Origin: Aldehydirespirator sp965203575
Lineage (GTDB): Bacteria; Actinomycetota; Acidimicrobiia; Acidimicrobiales; Aldehydirespiratoraceae
NCBI GenBank assembly: GCA_965203575.1
Contig: OZ241894.1
Location: 806,001 to 870,000 of the forward strand
Length of the DNA stretch: 64,000 bases
Direction: 5' to 3'
A program made the position numbers and the translations under genes. The notes beneath the pieces were generated by a model. That model worked only from the letters and a program-made list of their open reading frames with translations, had not been told where the DNA came from and made no database searches. Shown here one piece after another: positions 8,099-17,168 of the stretch (within the stretch, counting starts at the first letter, position 1; every line of letters starts with the position of its first letter).

Positions 8099-9579
8099 CG
8101 GTCGCCTCCGAGGCGACCCCAGGCGGCGGTGCCGGACTGCAGCGAGTGCACGTCATCGGCGCGTCGGCGTTGTCGGGGCGGGTGAGCCTCCAGGATCGAG
8201 GCCAGGTCGCCGTCTGCGAAGCGGCCGAAGGTCGCGGCGTGGCCGAGCGCCCAATCAACGCGCACCTGGCCGTGGAGTCGGGCAAGGGTGACGGCTTGGG
8301 CCATCTTGACCTTCATGCGGCCCGTGCCCGCCGCGGCGGCCTCGACCAGCCAGGTGCGAGCGCCCTCGCCGAGCGCAAGGAACTCGGCCTCGGCCGCGCT
8401 CACCGGTCTTGGACGCCGCGCCAGGGGTCCAGCCGGGCGTGGCGGGTAGTGGGCGTCGTCGATCATCGGATGCCCCGGTGTCGAGCGCCGGTGGCGGGCC
8501 ACCTCGACGGGTCCTGACGATGCGCAGTGCACGACGACGACCTGGTCGCCGTCGACGCGCACCCACACCGTCTCGTCCGCGAGGGTGTGCGGGACCGAGT
8601 AGGTCACCCCGCCGAAGCTGATCGTGGAGCTCCAAGTGACCTTGCGGGTCTCCCCCAGCGCCGCCGTGTAGGGGGCCTCGGGCAGCGTGTGCAGCCGGTG
8701 CCGTTCCTCGGTGAGCATCTCCGCTGGCGGCCGTCGGGTCACCCGATGGACCCGGGCGTTCACCTCCGCGGTGAACGCCTCGCAGGCCTCGACCAGCTCG
8801 GCCCAGTCGGTGTAGTCGCCGCGCAGGTTCGCGTCGGTTGGCACCAAGTCGGCCTTGGCGATCCGCACCGTCGCCTCTGACCCGCCCTTGGACTCCGGAT
8901 CAGCCGGCACGCACGTCGCCACCGTGATCCCATAATGGGTGCCGACCGCGACGATCTGCGGATGGCGCACCGCGATCCCAGCGACATGGTCGATCGTGAC
9001 GGTGCGCTCGTTGTCGGTCAACCAATACGTCGGAGCGCCGCCGAAGGCTCGCATCGCCCGATCCACACAGCCAACCACCGTGGGCAGGGTGCGGTCCCAG
9101 CACGGCACCACCACCCGGAACCTCGACCACGCCAGCCACGCACAGAACAGACTCGTCCTTCGGCCCGCGATGACCGGGCCCGCGCCCCAGTCCCACTGCG
9201 CCCACATCCCAGGCTCAGGGATCCAGGGCCGATACACCCGCCGCCGGCCACGGCGATGGTTGGCCTTCACCTCCGCCACCGCCCGGCGCACCGTGCGCTC
9301 CGAACCGGTGTAACCCAACGCAGCGAGCTTGTCGAAGGCCCGATCGGCACGGATCTTGGCGTGGGACCGCTCGACCCACTCCTCGATCTTCGGCAGCCAC
9401 GGATCGATGATCCGCTCCCTGCGCCGGGGCCCGGCTTCGACCAGCTCGCCGGCGTCGCGCATAGCGACATAACGGGCCACGGTGTGATGAGACACGCCGG
9501 CCAACTCGCCGGCATCGCGCAACGACCCAGTGAGGTCGAATGCTTCCAACATGTTCATGATTTCCTCGCGAGACTTCAC
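8095..9579 (-). CDS. istA: IstA, IS21-family DDE transposase
   Basis: The 494-residue transposase has an N-terminal helix-turn-helix (GSLRDAGELAGVSHHTVARY) followed by an RNase H-like catalytic core. The DDE residues are Asp in WAQWDWG, Asp in LTDNERTV and Glu in ESKGGSEATV. A C-terminal beta-barrel region follows. The GTG at 9577-9579 is chosen because GGAGGAG lies just upstream. A longer reading frame begins 60 bases earlier but lacks a binding site. Translation is coupled to istB. Confidence 0.93.
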   Translation of the reverse strand: MKSREEIMNMLEAFDLTGSLRDAGELAGVSHHTVARYVAMRDAGELVEAGPRRRERIIDPWLPKIEEWVERSHAKIRADRAFDKLAALGYTGSERTVRRAVAEVKANHRRGRRRVYRPWIPEPGMWAQWDWGAGPVIAGRRTSLFCAWLAWSRFRVVVPCWDRTLPTVVGCVDRAMRAFGGAPTYWLTDNERTVTIDHVAGIAVRHPQIVAVGTHYGITVATCVPADPESKGGSEATVRIAKADLVPTDANLRGDYTDWAELVEACEAFTAEVNARVHRVTRRPPAEMLTEERHRLHTLPEAPYTAALGETRKVTWSSTISFGGVTYSVPHTLADETVWVRVDGDQVVVVHCASSGPVEVARHRRSTPGHPMIDDAHYPPRPAGPLARRPRPVSAAEAEFLALGEGARTWLVEAAAAGTGRMKVKMAQAVTLARLHGQVRVDWALGHAATFGRFADGDLASILEAHPPRQRRRADDVHSLQSGTAAWGRLGGDR

Positions 9580-9678
9580 TTGCTCCTCCTGCTCGATGGC
9601 CACTGTCGTGGTGACCGGCCATTCGAGTAGGAGGAGCACCCCGCCGCGGTGGACCCCGACGGGAAACGGACTTCAACG

Positions 9679-9754
9679 TGGGCAACTCTGTTGGCCGCCG
9701 CTGGGCAGATTTGTTGGCCGCCAGCGGGCAGCTACATGGCCGCCACTGGGCAGG
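9679..9754 (-). repeat. IS21 right-end tandem repeats
   Basis: Three to four units of the pattern CTGCCCAGTGGCGGCCAACA (reading the minus strand) mirror the left-end array at 7231-7322. They are transposase-binding sites within the right terminal region. Confidence 0.8.
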
Positions 9755-9772
9755 ATCTCATGGCCGCCGACA

Positions 9773-10237
9773 CGTCTCCCTGCTAGCCACCCAAAACCGC
9801 CAGTTCTCCAAGTTCACGACACTGGAATTGCGCTCGTCCAGGCCGTCGGGCCCGTCGGGCAGTGGATACGGTTCATAGCAGCAGAACACGTAGGCGTTTG
9901 CCACCCTCTGCGGCGGATCGAGCGGCGTCTCCTCGTTCGTGACAGGGTTCCACCACAATCGGCTGGGCGCGATACCCCAGCTCACGGCAGAAGGTCGGGT
10001 CTGGTGCCAAGACTGTCCGCGAGCCGACGACTTGACCTCGATCTTGTGACCGCCATAGTCAAGGTCGTAGCTCGCCCACCCGATCTGGTAGGAGTCGGGC
10101 GCTATTGCTCCCAGCGCCTTGCCCACCAACCACTCAGCAAACCTCCCCCGGTTGATGTTGAGCGCCAAGTCCGTGAGCGCCCACCGCCTGAAGTCCATCA
10201 ACTCATCTGGCGTCACCCGCCCGCGGCCGTCAGGCAC
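9773..10237 (-). pseudogene. 5' part of a PD-(D/E)XK-type nuclease gene split by IS21
   Basis: The first 155 codons include FAEWLVGKALG, then SYDLDYGGHKIEVKSSARGQ, which has the Asp and E-x-K spacing of a PD-(D/E)XK nuclease core with a preceding helix. Proteins of this kind are often found in restriction and defence regions; I cannot name the family. The IS21 insertion replaces the natural C-terminus with three foreign codons and a stop. Joining to 7078-7211 restores a 197-residue frame. Since the catalytic motif precedes the break, a truncated product with residual fold is possible, but loss of function is more likely. Start is GTG 10235-10237. Confidence 0.8.
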
Positions 10238-10324
10238 ACGCGCACGCTACCGCTAACCGAACGCCCGTGCGTATGAGGTATCGCTCATGGCGGCTACTTC
10301 TTGGCTTCAAGTCAGAGCGCGACC

Positions 10325-10370
10325 GGCGGCCACGCCATGGCCATGATCGTCGAACGCCTCAGCCGACAGC
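10325..10370 (+). repeat. Third copy of the thiolase 3' end
   Basis: GGCGGCCA, CATGGCCATGATCGTCGAAC and GCCTCA match the thiolase end almost exactly, with four or five mismatches. The stop codon of the convergent gene at 10359-11414 lies within it, at the same place as the vapC stop in the second copy. Confidence 0.75.
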
Positions 10371-11414
10371 GATTTCCCTGATTCTGTGAAGTTGGCTTAC
10401 GGCATCTGCCAGCACACTGTGATATTCCACGCCAACCTCTAGGTAGATCGGTGTCCACAGCCCGCTGTCATCTTCAATCACCGTCAGTGAGCTGCTGCCG
10501 TCTCGCGACTGAAAATCAGACTCGGCCTGCCAGCCGATCCAGAGCCACAACGGCGTGTCGCCCATGGTCGCCCAGTAATCGACGGTCAGACACAAGAAGG
10601 AGACATACGACATGCCGGTGCCGGAATCATCGAGAAACCGGAGGTACCGCCCGTAGCCGGCTCTCTGCGGGGTTGCCTTGAGGCCCTTGACTGACATCCA
10701 GCCCTTCTCGATCCCACGGCTGACGGCGTCGTCGATCAGATGGTTGAACCAGCGGATTCTGCGGGCCAGCGAGGGGCTCAGTTCCTCTCGCTGGATGGGC
10801 TGAAAGGCGTCCAGATCCTGCTCATCGACAAACCCACCGAGTTGCCGGATGTCCGAGGCAACCTGAGAATCGGCCGGCACAGAGGCAGCCAAGCGCTGCA
10901 GCACCAGATCCCAACTGACGAGGACCACACGCTTCTCAGAGCCCGCGACCGCGGCTCGACGCATCCGATCGCCAGTTTCGACACACTCCAGTCGAACTGG
11001 CTTGGGATCGGCCTCCAATTGCCGCCTGATCTCAGCCCAGAGCGTCTCGATCCGGGTGCCCGGCGCGATGAACATCAAGACCGCGGGTCCCGACGCTTCT
11101 AGTTGACGGAAATAGCCGTCAGCCTGGCCTTCCAGAAGCGATGCCCAGAACTTCGATTCGACAAGAAGTCGCTTGTGATCCTTGCGGTCGTACCCGACCA
11201 TGTCCGGACGGGACCCGTCCCCATAGGTCACCTGAGTCTTGAATCTCCTGATCGGCGCAAGGTCGAGGTGCTGCTCGCGAAGGAGGCTGTCCAGCGCGCG
11301 GCGGCAGGCCTTGGACTTGTTCAGAATGAAGGCCAAGGCTTCAGTCGCGGTGTCTTCGCCCCGACTCGTGAGCCTGGGGACCAGGTACGCCAACAGGCTG
11401 GATTCATCAGCCAT
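10359..11414 (-). CDS. Putative PD-(D/E)XK nuclease-like protein, 351 aa
   Basis: The protein starts MADESSLLAYLVPRLTSRGE. Near residues 65-90 it has TQVTYGDGSRPDMVGYD followed by RLLVESKFWASL. The Asp and the E-x-K in a strand, followed by a helix (LEGQADGYFRQL), form a typical PD-(D/E)XK core. The next segment (VLMFIAPGTR, VVLVSWDLVL) continues an alpha/beta fold, as in restriction-associated nuclease-like proteins that deal with whole bacterial cultures or phage DNA. The C-terminal half (GYGRYLRFL, TPLWLWIGW) is of unknown type. It stands alone, divergent from hsdM, so it may be a separate defence gene. No exact family recognised. Confidence 0.7.
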   Translation of the reverse strand: MADESSLLAYLVPRLTSRGEDTATEALAFILNKSKACRRALDSLLREQHLDLAPIRRFKTQVTYGDGSRPDMVGYDRKDHKRLLVESKFWASLLEGQADGYFRQLEASGPAVLMFIAPGTRIETLWAEIRRQLEADPKPVRLECVETGDRMRRAAVAGSEKRVVLVSWDLVLQRLAASVPADSQVASDIRQLGGFVDEQDLDAFQPIQREELSPSLARRIRWFNHLIDDAVSRGIEKGWMSVKGLKATPQRAGYGRYLRFLDDSGTGMSYVSFLCLTVDYWATMGDTPLWLWIGWQAESDFQSRDGSSSLTVIEDDSGLWTPIYLEVGVEYHSVLADAVSQLHRIREIAVG

Positions 11415-11494
11415 CGGAGCCTCCCTGCGGGTTTGATGGGCGGACAGGCGGATTGACCGGGCAGTCCTCGGGCTTGCCTGAAACTAGGCGAGGG

Positions 11495-11509
11495 GGCTGC
11501 GGAGCATCC
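11495..11509 (+). repeat. 15-bp match to the dps 3' end
   Basis: GGCTGCGGAGCATCC is identical to a segment at 24830-24844, where it encodes the last residues of Dps, and to 22857-22871. The surrounding sequence here is non-coding. It may mark another island junction. Confidence 0.45.
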
Positions 11510-11683
11510 AGCGGGCGGTACGTTGCCACCGCCTCCTGACCCTCCACCAGGCGAGTAGCCTCGGCGTGCTGTGAGCGCGCCATTTATGACAGCGGAATCC
11601 GTCACAACCGGCGAGCAACGCCTCCGTCGGTCGGTTCCTCCGCCAGTCCGCCATCGGCACGCTCCGACCCGGGAAAGGGTGGT

Positions 11684-13702
11684 GTGAGCGGCGTGGCGAT
11701 CAAGAACCACTCGGGATTCATATGGTCCGTGGCGGACCTGCTGCGGGGCGTGTACAAGCAGTCGGAGTACGGGCGGGTGATCCTGCCGTTGACGGTGCTT
11801 CGCCGCTTGGACTGCGTGCTGGAGCCGACCAAGGCCGAGGTGCTGGAGACCATGGCGGACCTGCCGGAGACGCTGCGCAACCGCGAGCCGCTGCTGCAGC
11901 AGGTGGCCGGACAGCCGTTCGTGAACATGTCCAAGCACACGTTCCACACGCTGCTGGGAGACCCCGACAACGTGGCCGGGAACCTGCGCAACTACATCGC
12001 GGGGTTCTCGGAGTCGGCGCGCGACATCGTGGACAAGTTCAACTTCGACGTGCAGATCGACCGCCTCGACGACCACAACCTGCTGTATCTGGTGGTGTCG
12101 AAGTTCGCGGAGATCGACTTGAGTCCTGCCGCGGTGTCGAACCTGGAGATGGGGTATCTCTACGAGGAGCTGATCCGCAAGTTCTCGGAGCTGTCGAACG
12201 AGACCGCGGGCGAGCACTTCACGCCCCGCGAGGTGATCCGGCTGATGGTCAACCTGCTGTTCGCCGACGACGACAGGCTGCTGACTCGGCCAGGCGTGGT
12301 GAAGACGCTGCTGGATCCGGCGTGCGGCACCGGCGGGATGCTGGCGGTTGCTGAGGACTATCTGCGCGAGCTCAACCCGCAGGCCCGGCTGCTGGTGTTC
12401 GGCCAGGAGGTGAACGCCGAGACGTATGCCACCTGCCGGGCCGACATGCTGATCAAGGGCGCCGACGCCGACAACATCCGCTTCGGCAACAGCTTCGACG
12501 ACGACCAGCATCAAGGTGAGCGCTTCGACTACCTGCTGGCGAACCCTCCGTTCGGCGTGGAGTGGAAGATGGTGGCCGAGACGGTCAAGGACGAGCACGC
12601 CGCCCAGGGTTTCGCGGGTCGTTTCGGAGCCGGGCTGCCCCGCATCAACGACGGCAGCTTCTTGTTCTTGCAGCACATGATCTCGAAGATGAGGCGCCCC
12701 GACGAGGGAGGCGCCCGGCTGGCGATCGTGTTCAACGGTTCGCCGCTGTTCACCGGCGCCGCCGGCTCGGGCGAGTCGGAGATCCGCCGCTGGATCATCG
12801 AGAGCGACATGCTCGAAGCGGTCGTCGCGCTGCCCGACCAGTTGTTCTACAACACCGGCATCTCCACCTATTTCTGGGTGGTCACCAACCGCAAGGCGCC
12901 CCACCGCCGGGGCAAGGTGCAGCTCATTGATGCCCGCGACAGCTTCATCAAGATGCGCAAGGGCCTCGGCCAGAAGCGCAAGGAGATCTCTACCGAGCAG
13001 ATCGACGACATCACCCGCCTCTACGGAGCCTTCGAGGAGGGCCCGCGGGTCAAGATCTTCCCCAACGAGTCGTTCGGGTTCCTGCGTATCACTGTGGAGC
13101 GACCCCTGCGCCTGCGCTGGGAGATCACCGACGACACCCTCACAGCCGTCGAGTCCCACAAAGCCGTCGCCAAGCTTGATCACGATGCACGCCAAGCCCT
13201 GCTCGACGAACTGAGCAATCACAGAGGCAGCGAGTACGCCTCCGAGAAAGCAGCCAAGGCGGCAGCTCAGGAAGTTGTCGTCTCGGCCAACGGTGACAGC
13301 CCTGCCGCCCTCGTCAAGGCCCTGGCCGAGTCTCTCGCCGTCCGAGACCCCGATGCTCCTGTCATCACCGACCGATCAGGCAGCCCCAAGCCCGACCCCG
13401 ACCTACGTGACAACGAGAACGTCCCGCTGCCCGACGTGACCGTGGCCTTCGAACCAGACCCGACCGCCCGCCTAGCGACCATCGAGTACCGCACCGCCAT
13501 AGACGACTACATCGAAACCGAAGTCCACCCCTACGTCCCAGACGCCTGGCACGACCCCGACAAGACCAAGATCGGCTACGAGATTCCACTAACCCGCCAC
13601 TTCTACACCTACACCCCGCCCCGCCCCATCCACGAAATCGACGCCGAGATCATGGCCTTAGAAGCCGAAGTTCTGACGCTGCTGAAAGGAGTGGCCGAGT
13701 GA
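11684..13702 (+). CDS. hsdM: Type I restriction-modification DNA methyltransferase subunit HsdM
   Basis: The 672-residue protein is the N6-adenine methyltransferase subunit of a type I restriction system. It has the N-terminal HsdM helical domain (WSVADLLRGVYKQSEYGRVI), the AdoMet-binding motif DPACGTGGM near residue 210 and the catalytic NPPF motif near residue 286. A long charged C-terminus ends in a coiled segment (EIDAEIMALEAEVLTLLK) that contacts HsdS. The start is GTG 11684 after GGGTGGT. Its stop overlaps the hsdS start by four bases. The partner hsdR lies 5.5 kb downstream, after unrelated genes. Confidence 0.95.
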   Translation: MSGVAIKNHSGFIWSVADLLRGVYKQSEYGRVILPLTVLRRLDCVLEPTKAEVLETMADLPETLRNREPLLQQVAGQPFVNMSKHTFHTLLGDPDNVAGNLRNYIAGFSESARDIVDKFNFDVQIDRLDDHNLLYLVVSKFAEIDLSPAAVSNLEMGYLYEELIRKFSELSNETAGEHFTPREVIRLMVNLLFADDDRLLTRPGVVKTLLDPACGTGGMLAVAEDYLRELNPQARLLVFGQEVNAETYATCRADMLIKGADADNIRFGNSFDDDQHQGERFDYLLANPPFGVEWKMVAETVKDEHAAQGFAGRFGAGLPRINDGSFLFLQHMISKMRRPDEGGARLAIVFNGSPLFTGAAGSGESEIRRWIIESDMLEAVVALPDQLFYNTGISTYFWVVTNRKAPHRRGKVQLIDARDSFIKMRKGLGQKRKEISTEQIDDITRLYGAFEEGPRVKIFPNESFGFLRITVERPLRLRWEITDDTLTAVESHKAVAKLDHDARQALLDELSNHRGSEYASEKAAKAAAQEVVVSANGDSPAALVKALAESLAVRDPDAPVITDRSGSPKPDPDLRDNENVPLPDVTVAFEPDPTARLATIEYRTAIDDYIETEVHPYVPDAWHDPDKTKIGYEIPLTRHFYTYTPPRPIHEIDAEIMALEAEVLTLLKGVAE

Positions 13703-14871
13703 GCCGGTTCCGGTGGTTGTCGACTAGCTCGCCGTTCGAGGAGAGGCCATTCCGCCGTGTATTCGAGCGTGTCAGGCGACCGCTTCCGCCTGACCCTGAG
13801 ATCGTCACTGCATACACCGACGGTCAAGTGACATTGAGATCGAATCGGTCCAAGGAGGGGTACCACGAGGCGGCCGATCTCTCAGGGTTCCAGGGGGTCG
13901 ACGTGGGTGACTTCGTGGTGCACGGTCTCGACATTCTTCGTGGTTCGGTCGGGGTCGCCGACTCAGCCGGAGCTCTGTCATCCGTCTGCATCGTGTGTGT
14001 GCCGCGTGTCGAGTCGGACCCACGGTTCTTTGCTTACGCCATGAGAGCGCAGGCCTGGGCCGGTGTGCCTCGCGCCCTAGCAAAGGGAGTACGAGAAGGT
14101 GGAGCAGACTTCCGACGCTGGGAGACGCTCGCAGATCTTCCGCTTCCTGTACCGAGCCTTTCCGAACAACGAGCGCTAGCTGACTATCTAGATGCCGAGA
14201 CCGCTCGCATCGACGCCCTCATCTCCAAGAAGCGCCGCCTCATCGAACTCCTCCAAGATCGCTGGCGTGAACTGCGCTGTGCCAAGATGCTCTGTGGCTT
14301 GGATCCTGTGCACGGTGGAGGATTGCATGAACCATGGCACGAGATGAATCTAGGCGTTCTCCTTGAACTACAGAGAGGACACGACTTGCCGAGTGATGAC
14401 CGAGAGGATGGCAAGATCCCGGTCGTGAGTTCTGGAGGAGTCTCTGGCTTTCACAACACTGCTATAGCGGACGGTCCTGGCGTCATTACAGGACGGTATG
14501 GAACAGTCGGGGAGGTGTTCTTCGTGGATACTCCTTATTGGCCCCTCAACACTACGCTCTACGTCAAGGACTTCCGCGGCAACGACCGCAAGTGGATATA
14601 TCACCTTCTCGCTTCGATTCCTCTAGACATCGACTCCCAGAAGTCAGCAGTTGGTGGAATCAATCGCAACATCATTGGGTCATTGCGAGTTCCACGGCCA
14701 CCAATCTCAGAGCAGCGAACCATCGCACATGATCTTGATGAAGCCGAAGACTCGTCAAAGAAAGCATGCAAGAAGCTGGGATCCCAGATACAACTACTCC
14801 TTGAGCGAAGGCAGGCCATGATCACGGCAGTCGTAGCCGGTGAGATGCCGGTTCTGGAAGCCGCTGTGTAA
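13699..14871 (+). CDS. hsdS: Type I restriction-modification specificity subunit HsdS
   Basis: This 390-residue protein chooses the DNA target for the HsdM and HsdR subunits. It has two variable target recognition domains (about 1-160 and 210-350). Each is followed by a conserved helical spacer: SEQRALADYLDAETARID with KKRRLIELLQDR, and SEQRTIAHDLDEAED with LLLERRQAMITAVVAGE. The second domain has lower GC than hsdM and the first, as expected for domain shuffling. The GTG start overlaps the hsdM stop (GTGA). Confidence 0.93.
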   Translation: MSRFRWLSTSSPFEERPFRRVFERVRRPLPPDPEIVTAYTDGQVTLRSNRSKEGYHEAADLSGFQGVDVGDFVVHGLDILRGSVGVADSAGALSSVCIVCVPRVESDPRFFAYAMRAQAWAGVPRALAKGVREGGADFRRWETLADLPLPVPSLSEQRALADYLDAETARIDALISKKRRLIELLQDRWRELRCAKMLCGLDPVHGGGLHEPWHEMNLGVLLELQRGHDLPSDDREDGKIPVVSSGGVSGFHNTAIADGPGVITGRYGTVGEVFFVDTPYWPLNTTLYVKDFRGNDRKWIYHLLASIPLDIDSQKSAVGGINRNIIGSLRVPRPPISEQRTIAHDLDEAEDSSKKACKKLGSQIQLLLERRQAMITAVVAGEMPVLEAAV

Positions 14872-15152
14872 CTACAGCTTCGAAGACGGTATCCGGACAG
14901 CACACCCAGATCAAGTCCCATCATGCGAGCGACGAGTAGCCGCCGTGCTGGAACCCTGCTGTGTAGGGATACTAGGGCGCAAAGGGACGACCATTGCAGA
15001 CTACTGCTCTTGGGGCAAGCCCGCGTCGCTGTGGTACTCCAGTTCAGCCTTCTCGCGACTCACGCCATCGGAGCAAGATCTCTCCTGCCGCATCCGCCAC
15101 TGAACCGCTATAGTCATGAACTCAAGCCTGAAGCACTCTATGGACACCACCG

Positions 15153-16772
15153 ATGCCAGAACCCAAACGCCATCTATCTCTGTACCTAATGAAGGCCGGT
15201 ACATCCATTGATGAAGCGATCCGAGATCCATCGAGGGTATCAAGGCACGATCTAGTCAATATCGATTCTGATGGAGCACTATTCGTCAAGACGAGCCACG
15301 GCCAAGTCCCGTGGTGGGTTGAGTTTCTTGACCCTCTATCTTCTGACGATCTCAGAGCACCTGAGTCAAGAACCACCAGCGCTGTCCTATCCCTTAGCCT
15401 AAAGACGACCGGCGGCGACCTCCGAACTGTTTGCTATACATTCGGGCACGGCCGACATCTCCTCGATCAAGATCGCATTGACCGCTCATTCGGACTAAGA
15501 GTCACGCTCAATACGATCGACCCCGCGAAACTAAGAGGGCTCGACACGCGTCGTCAGGAAGACATCGTTGTGAATTCACGGTCACAATCGAGCATCGGAA
15601 CGGACATGGCGTCCTTCAATCTCAACGAATATCGGGACATCCTCACTAAGGCAACCGGATCGACCACTGGAGATCACATTGAAGTTCTCGGAGGATCCGT
15701 ACACGGCTCCGACGGTATCTCATTCGACGTGTCGATTCAAGTAGGTGAGCTGGCAGATAGAGCACATCATCTGTTGTCTCTGTATCAACTGGAACGGTAC
15801 AAGGAACTCTTTCCCTTTGTTGATCACATTCTGCCTGTAGATCCTGAGAAATCGGACGAATTGGACAGAATGCTGGCAAGCGCTCTCCGTGCGCTCCTAA
15901 CACGAGAGTCTACAGACTTTCGATGCCTATACCTTGCATCCCCTGAGATACTAGACCTTGAAGAGCTAGAGGGATATGTGTTCTCAAGTGAGCGAGGCAG
16001 AGACAAGACTGTTCACCCAGAACTTAGCCTCACAGACTATATCGGCACACGACAAAACGCAGCAGATAGCTACACGATCAAGACAGCGAAGCGCGATGAT
16101 GTGCTATTGAGAAGCCGGGATCAGACTAACCGTCGGCTGAGTTCTGTATATCGCTGCCTCATTGCCGAAATCGAAAGAGAAGACGCTACGTATCAACTGG
16201 TCGACGGGCGATGGTACGAAGTGGACGGATCCTTCGTAGAACAGATCAATCTTGAAGTGTCGAGCATTCTCTCCGCGACGACCTCATTTCCACCGCACAT
16301 TGTCGGCGAAACTGAGGAAAACTATAATTCTCGAGTTGCGCACGGACTCGGTGCGCTCTTGATGGATCGCAAGAACATACCACTAGGTGGCGGTTCGAAT
16401 CGAATCGAGTTCTGCGACATGGCATTTCTTGACCGTACAATTGTACACGCCAAGAAGCGGACATATTCGAGTGCGCTAAGTCATCTGTGGTCGCAAGGAA
16501 CTGTTTCGATAACTGCTCTATTGAGTGACAATGAGTTTCGGAACCAGGTTCGGTCCAGAATTCAGTGTCTTGATCCAGCCTTTATTCATATAGTTGATGA
16601 GGGCTTGACCGGCTCCGACTACACGATTGTCTACCTGATCATCGGTGTAGATAGTGTGCAACAAGCATGGGAATCCTTGCCCTTCTTCAGTCGAGTCGCA
16701 CTCGCTCAAGCCTGCAATACACTCTCTAGCATGAATGTGGACGTCCGAATCGCAGGAGTGCCTTCGATCTGA
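15153..16772 (+). CDS. DUF6119 / TIGR04141 sporadically distributed protein
   Basis: The 539-residue protein starts with HLSLYLMKAGTSIDEAI and ends with a DVRIAGVPSI strand. It has features of the family named for its sporadic distribution (TIGR04141, DUF6119): an N-terminal LxLYLxK strand, a repeated alpha/beta core, and a late segment with IEFCDMAFLDRTIVHAKKR that leads to SSALSHLWSQG. These genes often sit inside type I restriction loci and other defence islands; the function is unknown. Base composition is clearly more AT-rich than hsdM or hsdR, pointing to separate acquisition. It lies between hsdS and hsdR on the same strand, about 280 bp after hsdS. Confidence 0.75.
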   Translation: MPEPKRHLSLYLMKAGTSIDEAIRDPSRVSRHDLVNIDSDGALFVKTSHGQVPWWVEFLDPLSSDDLRAPESRTTSAVLSLSLKTTGGDLRTVCYTFGHGRHLLDQDRIDRSFGLRVTLNTIDPAKLRGLDTRRQEDIVVNSRSQSSIGTDMASFNLNEYRDILTKATGSTTGDHIEVLGGSVHGSDGISFDVSIQVGELADRAHHLLSLYQLERYKELFPFVDHILPVDPEKSDELDRMLASALRALLTRESTDFRCLYLASPEILDLEELEGYVFSSERGRDKTVHPELSLTDYIGTRQNAADSYTIKTAKRDDVLLRSRDQTNRRLSSVYRCLIAEIEREDATYQLVDGRWYEVDGSFVEQINLEVSSILSATTSFPPHIVGETEENYNSRVAHGLGALLMDRKNIPLGGGSNRIEFCDMAFLDRTIVHAKKRTYSSALSHLWSQGTVSITALLSDNEFRNQVRSRIQCLDPAFIHIVDEGLTGSDYTIVYLIIGVDSVQQAWESLPFFSRVALAQACNTLSSMNVDVRIAGVPSI

Positions 16773-16957
16773 GACTCTGACTTTAGCAGACGGAGCTTCG
16801 GTATCTTGACGCAGTTCTGCGACGACGAAGGCGGCGGCGCGTGGCTGTCAGGGTCAGAATCGTGCGGCACCGAAGCCGCGCCACAATGGCACCGCCACTA
16901 CACCGCCGTCGGCGGCCCACCCGCATCACGCGCCAACAACCTCACGCGAACTGACAG
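16773..16957. other. Non-coding stretch between DUF6119 and a tandem element
   Basis: High-GC sequence unlike the preceding gene. A short frame (TTG 16808 to TAG 16960, about 50 codons, containing GGGAWLSGSESCG) is open but has no binding site and no recognisable similarity. It may be a relic of an older gene. No RNA gene is seen. Confidence 0.4.
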
Positions 16958-17168
16958 CTAGGAGACTGTTGATTATGTCCCCAAACGGTCGTTTCGGATC
17001 CACAAAACCCTAGGTCAGAGGCTTGCGTGTCGCGCGAAATCGGCATTATTCAGCAGTCTCCTAGGAGAGTGCTGATTATATCCCAAAACTGCCGTTTCGG
17101 GTTCACAAAACCCTAGGTCAGAGGCTTGCGTGTCGCGCGAAATCGGCATTACTCAGCAGTCTCCTAGG
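16958..17168. repeat. Two tandem copies of a 103-bp element with inverted ends
   Basis: Copies start at 16958 and 17061. Each begins CTAGGAGACTGTTGATTAT (second copy CTAGGAGAGTGCTGATTAT) and ends with its inverted form, CAGCAGTCTCCTAG. The interior has about 90% identity, including CACAAAACCCTAGGTCAGAG and CTTGCGTGTCGCGCGAAATC. There is no coding capacity. The last base pairs form the stop codon of the convergent DUF4411 gene. It may be a MITE-like or IS-derived miniature element, or a double hairpin ending transcription from both sides. Confidence 0.75.

Larger units (their letters stand above)
7212..9772 (-). mobile_element. IS21-family insertion sequence, 2561 bp, complete
   Basis: The element runs from TGTCAATGGCCAG to the inverted counterpart TGGCCGCCGACA. 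It has TG...CA tips, as is usual for IS21, and carries istA and istB. It is flanked by a perfect 5-bp target duplication, CGTCT at 7207-7211 and 9773-9777. Each end carries several tandem repeats of about 23 bp, the usual multiple transposase-binding sites of this family. Both genes are intact and the repeat ends are well matched, so the insertion may be recent and active. It interrupts a nuclease-like gene. Confidence 0.93.

Noticed and set aside
7231..9754. Tandem 23-bp repeats looked like a short CRISPR array
   Set aside because: They are contiguous without unique spacers and are inverted at the two ends of an IS21 element, so they are transposase-binding sites.
11321..13222. A 633-codon open frame opposite hsdM
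   Set aside because: High-GC antisense artefact with long His/Gln/Val-rich runs. hsdM on the other strand has complete methyltransferase motifs.
16391..16410. GGTTCGAATCGA resembling a tRNA T-loop
   Set aside because: It lies in the DUF6119 coding frame and no acceptor or anticodon stems can be formed around it. No tRNA was found in the window.
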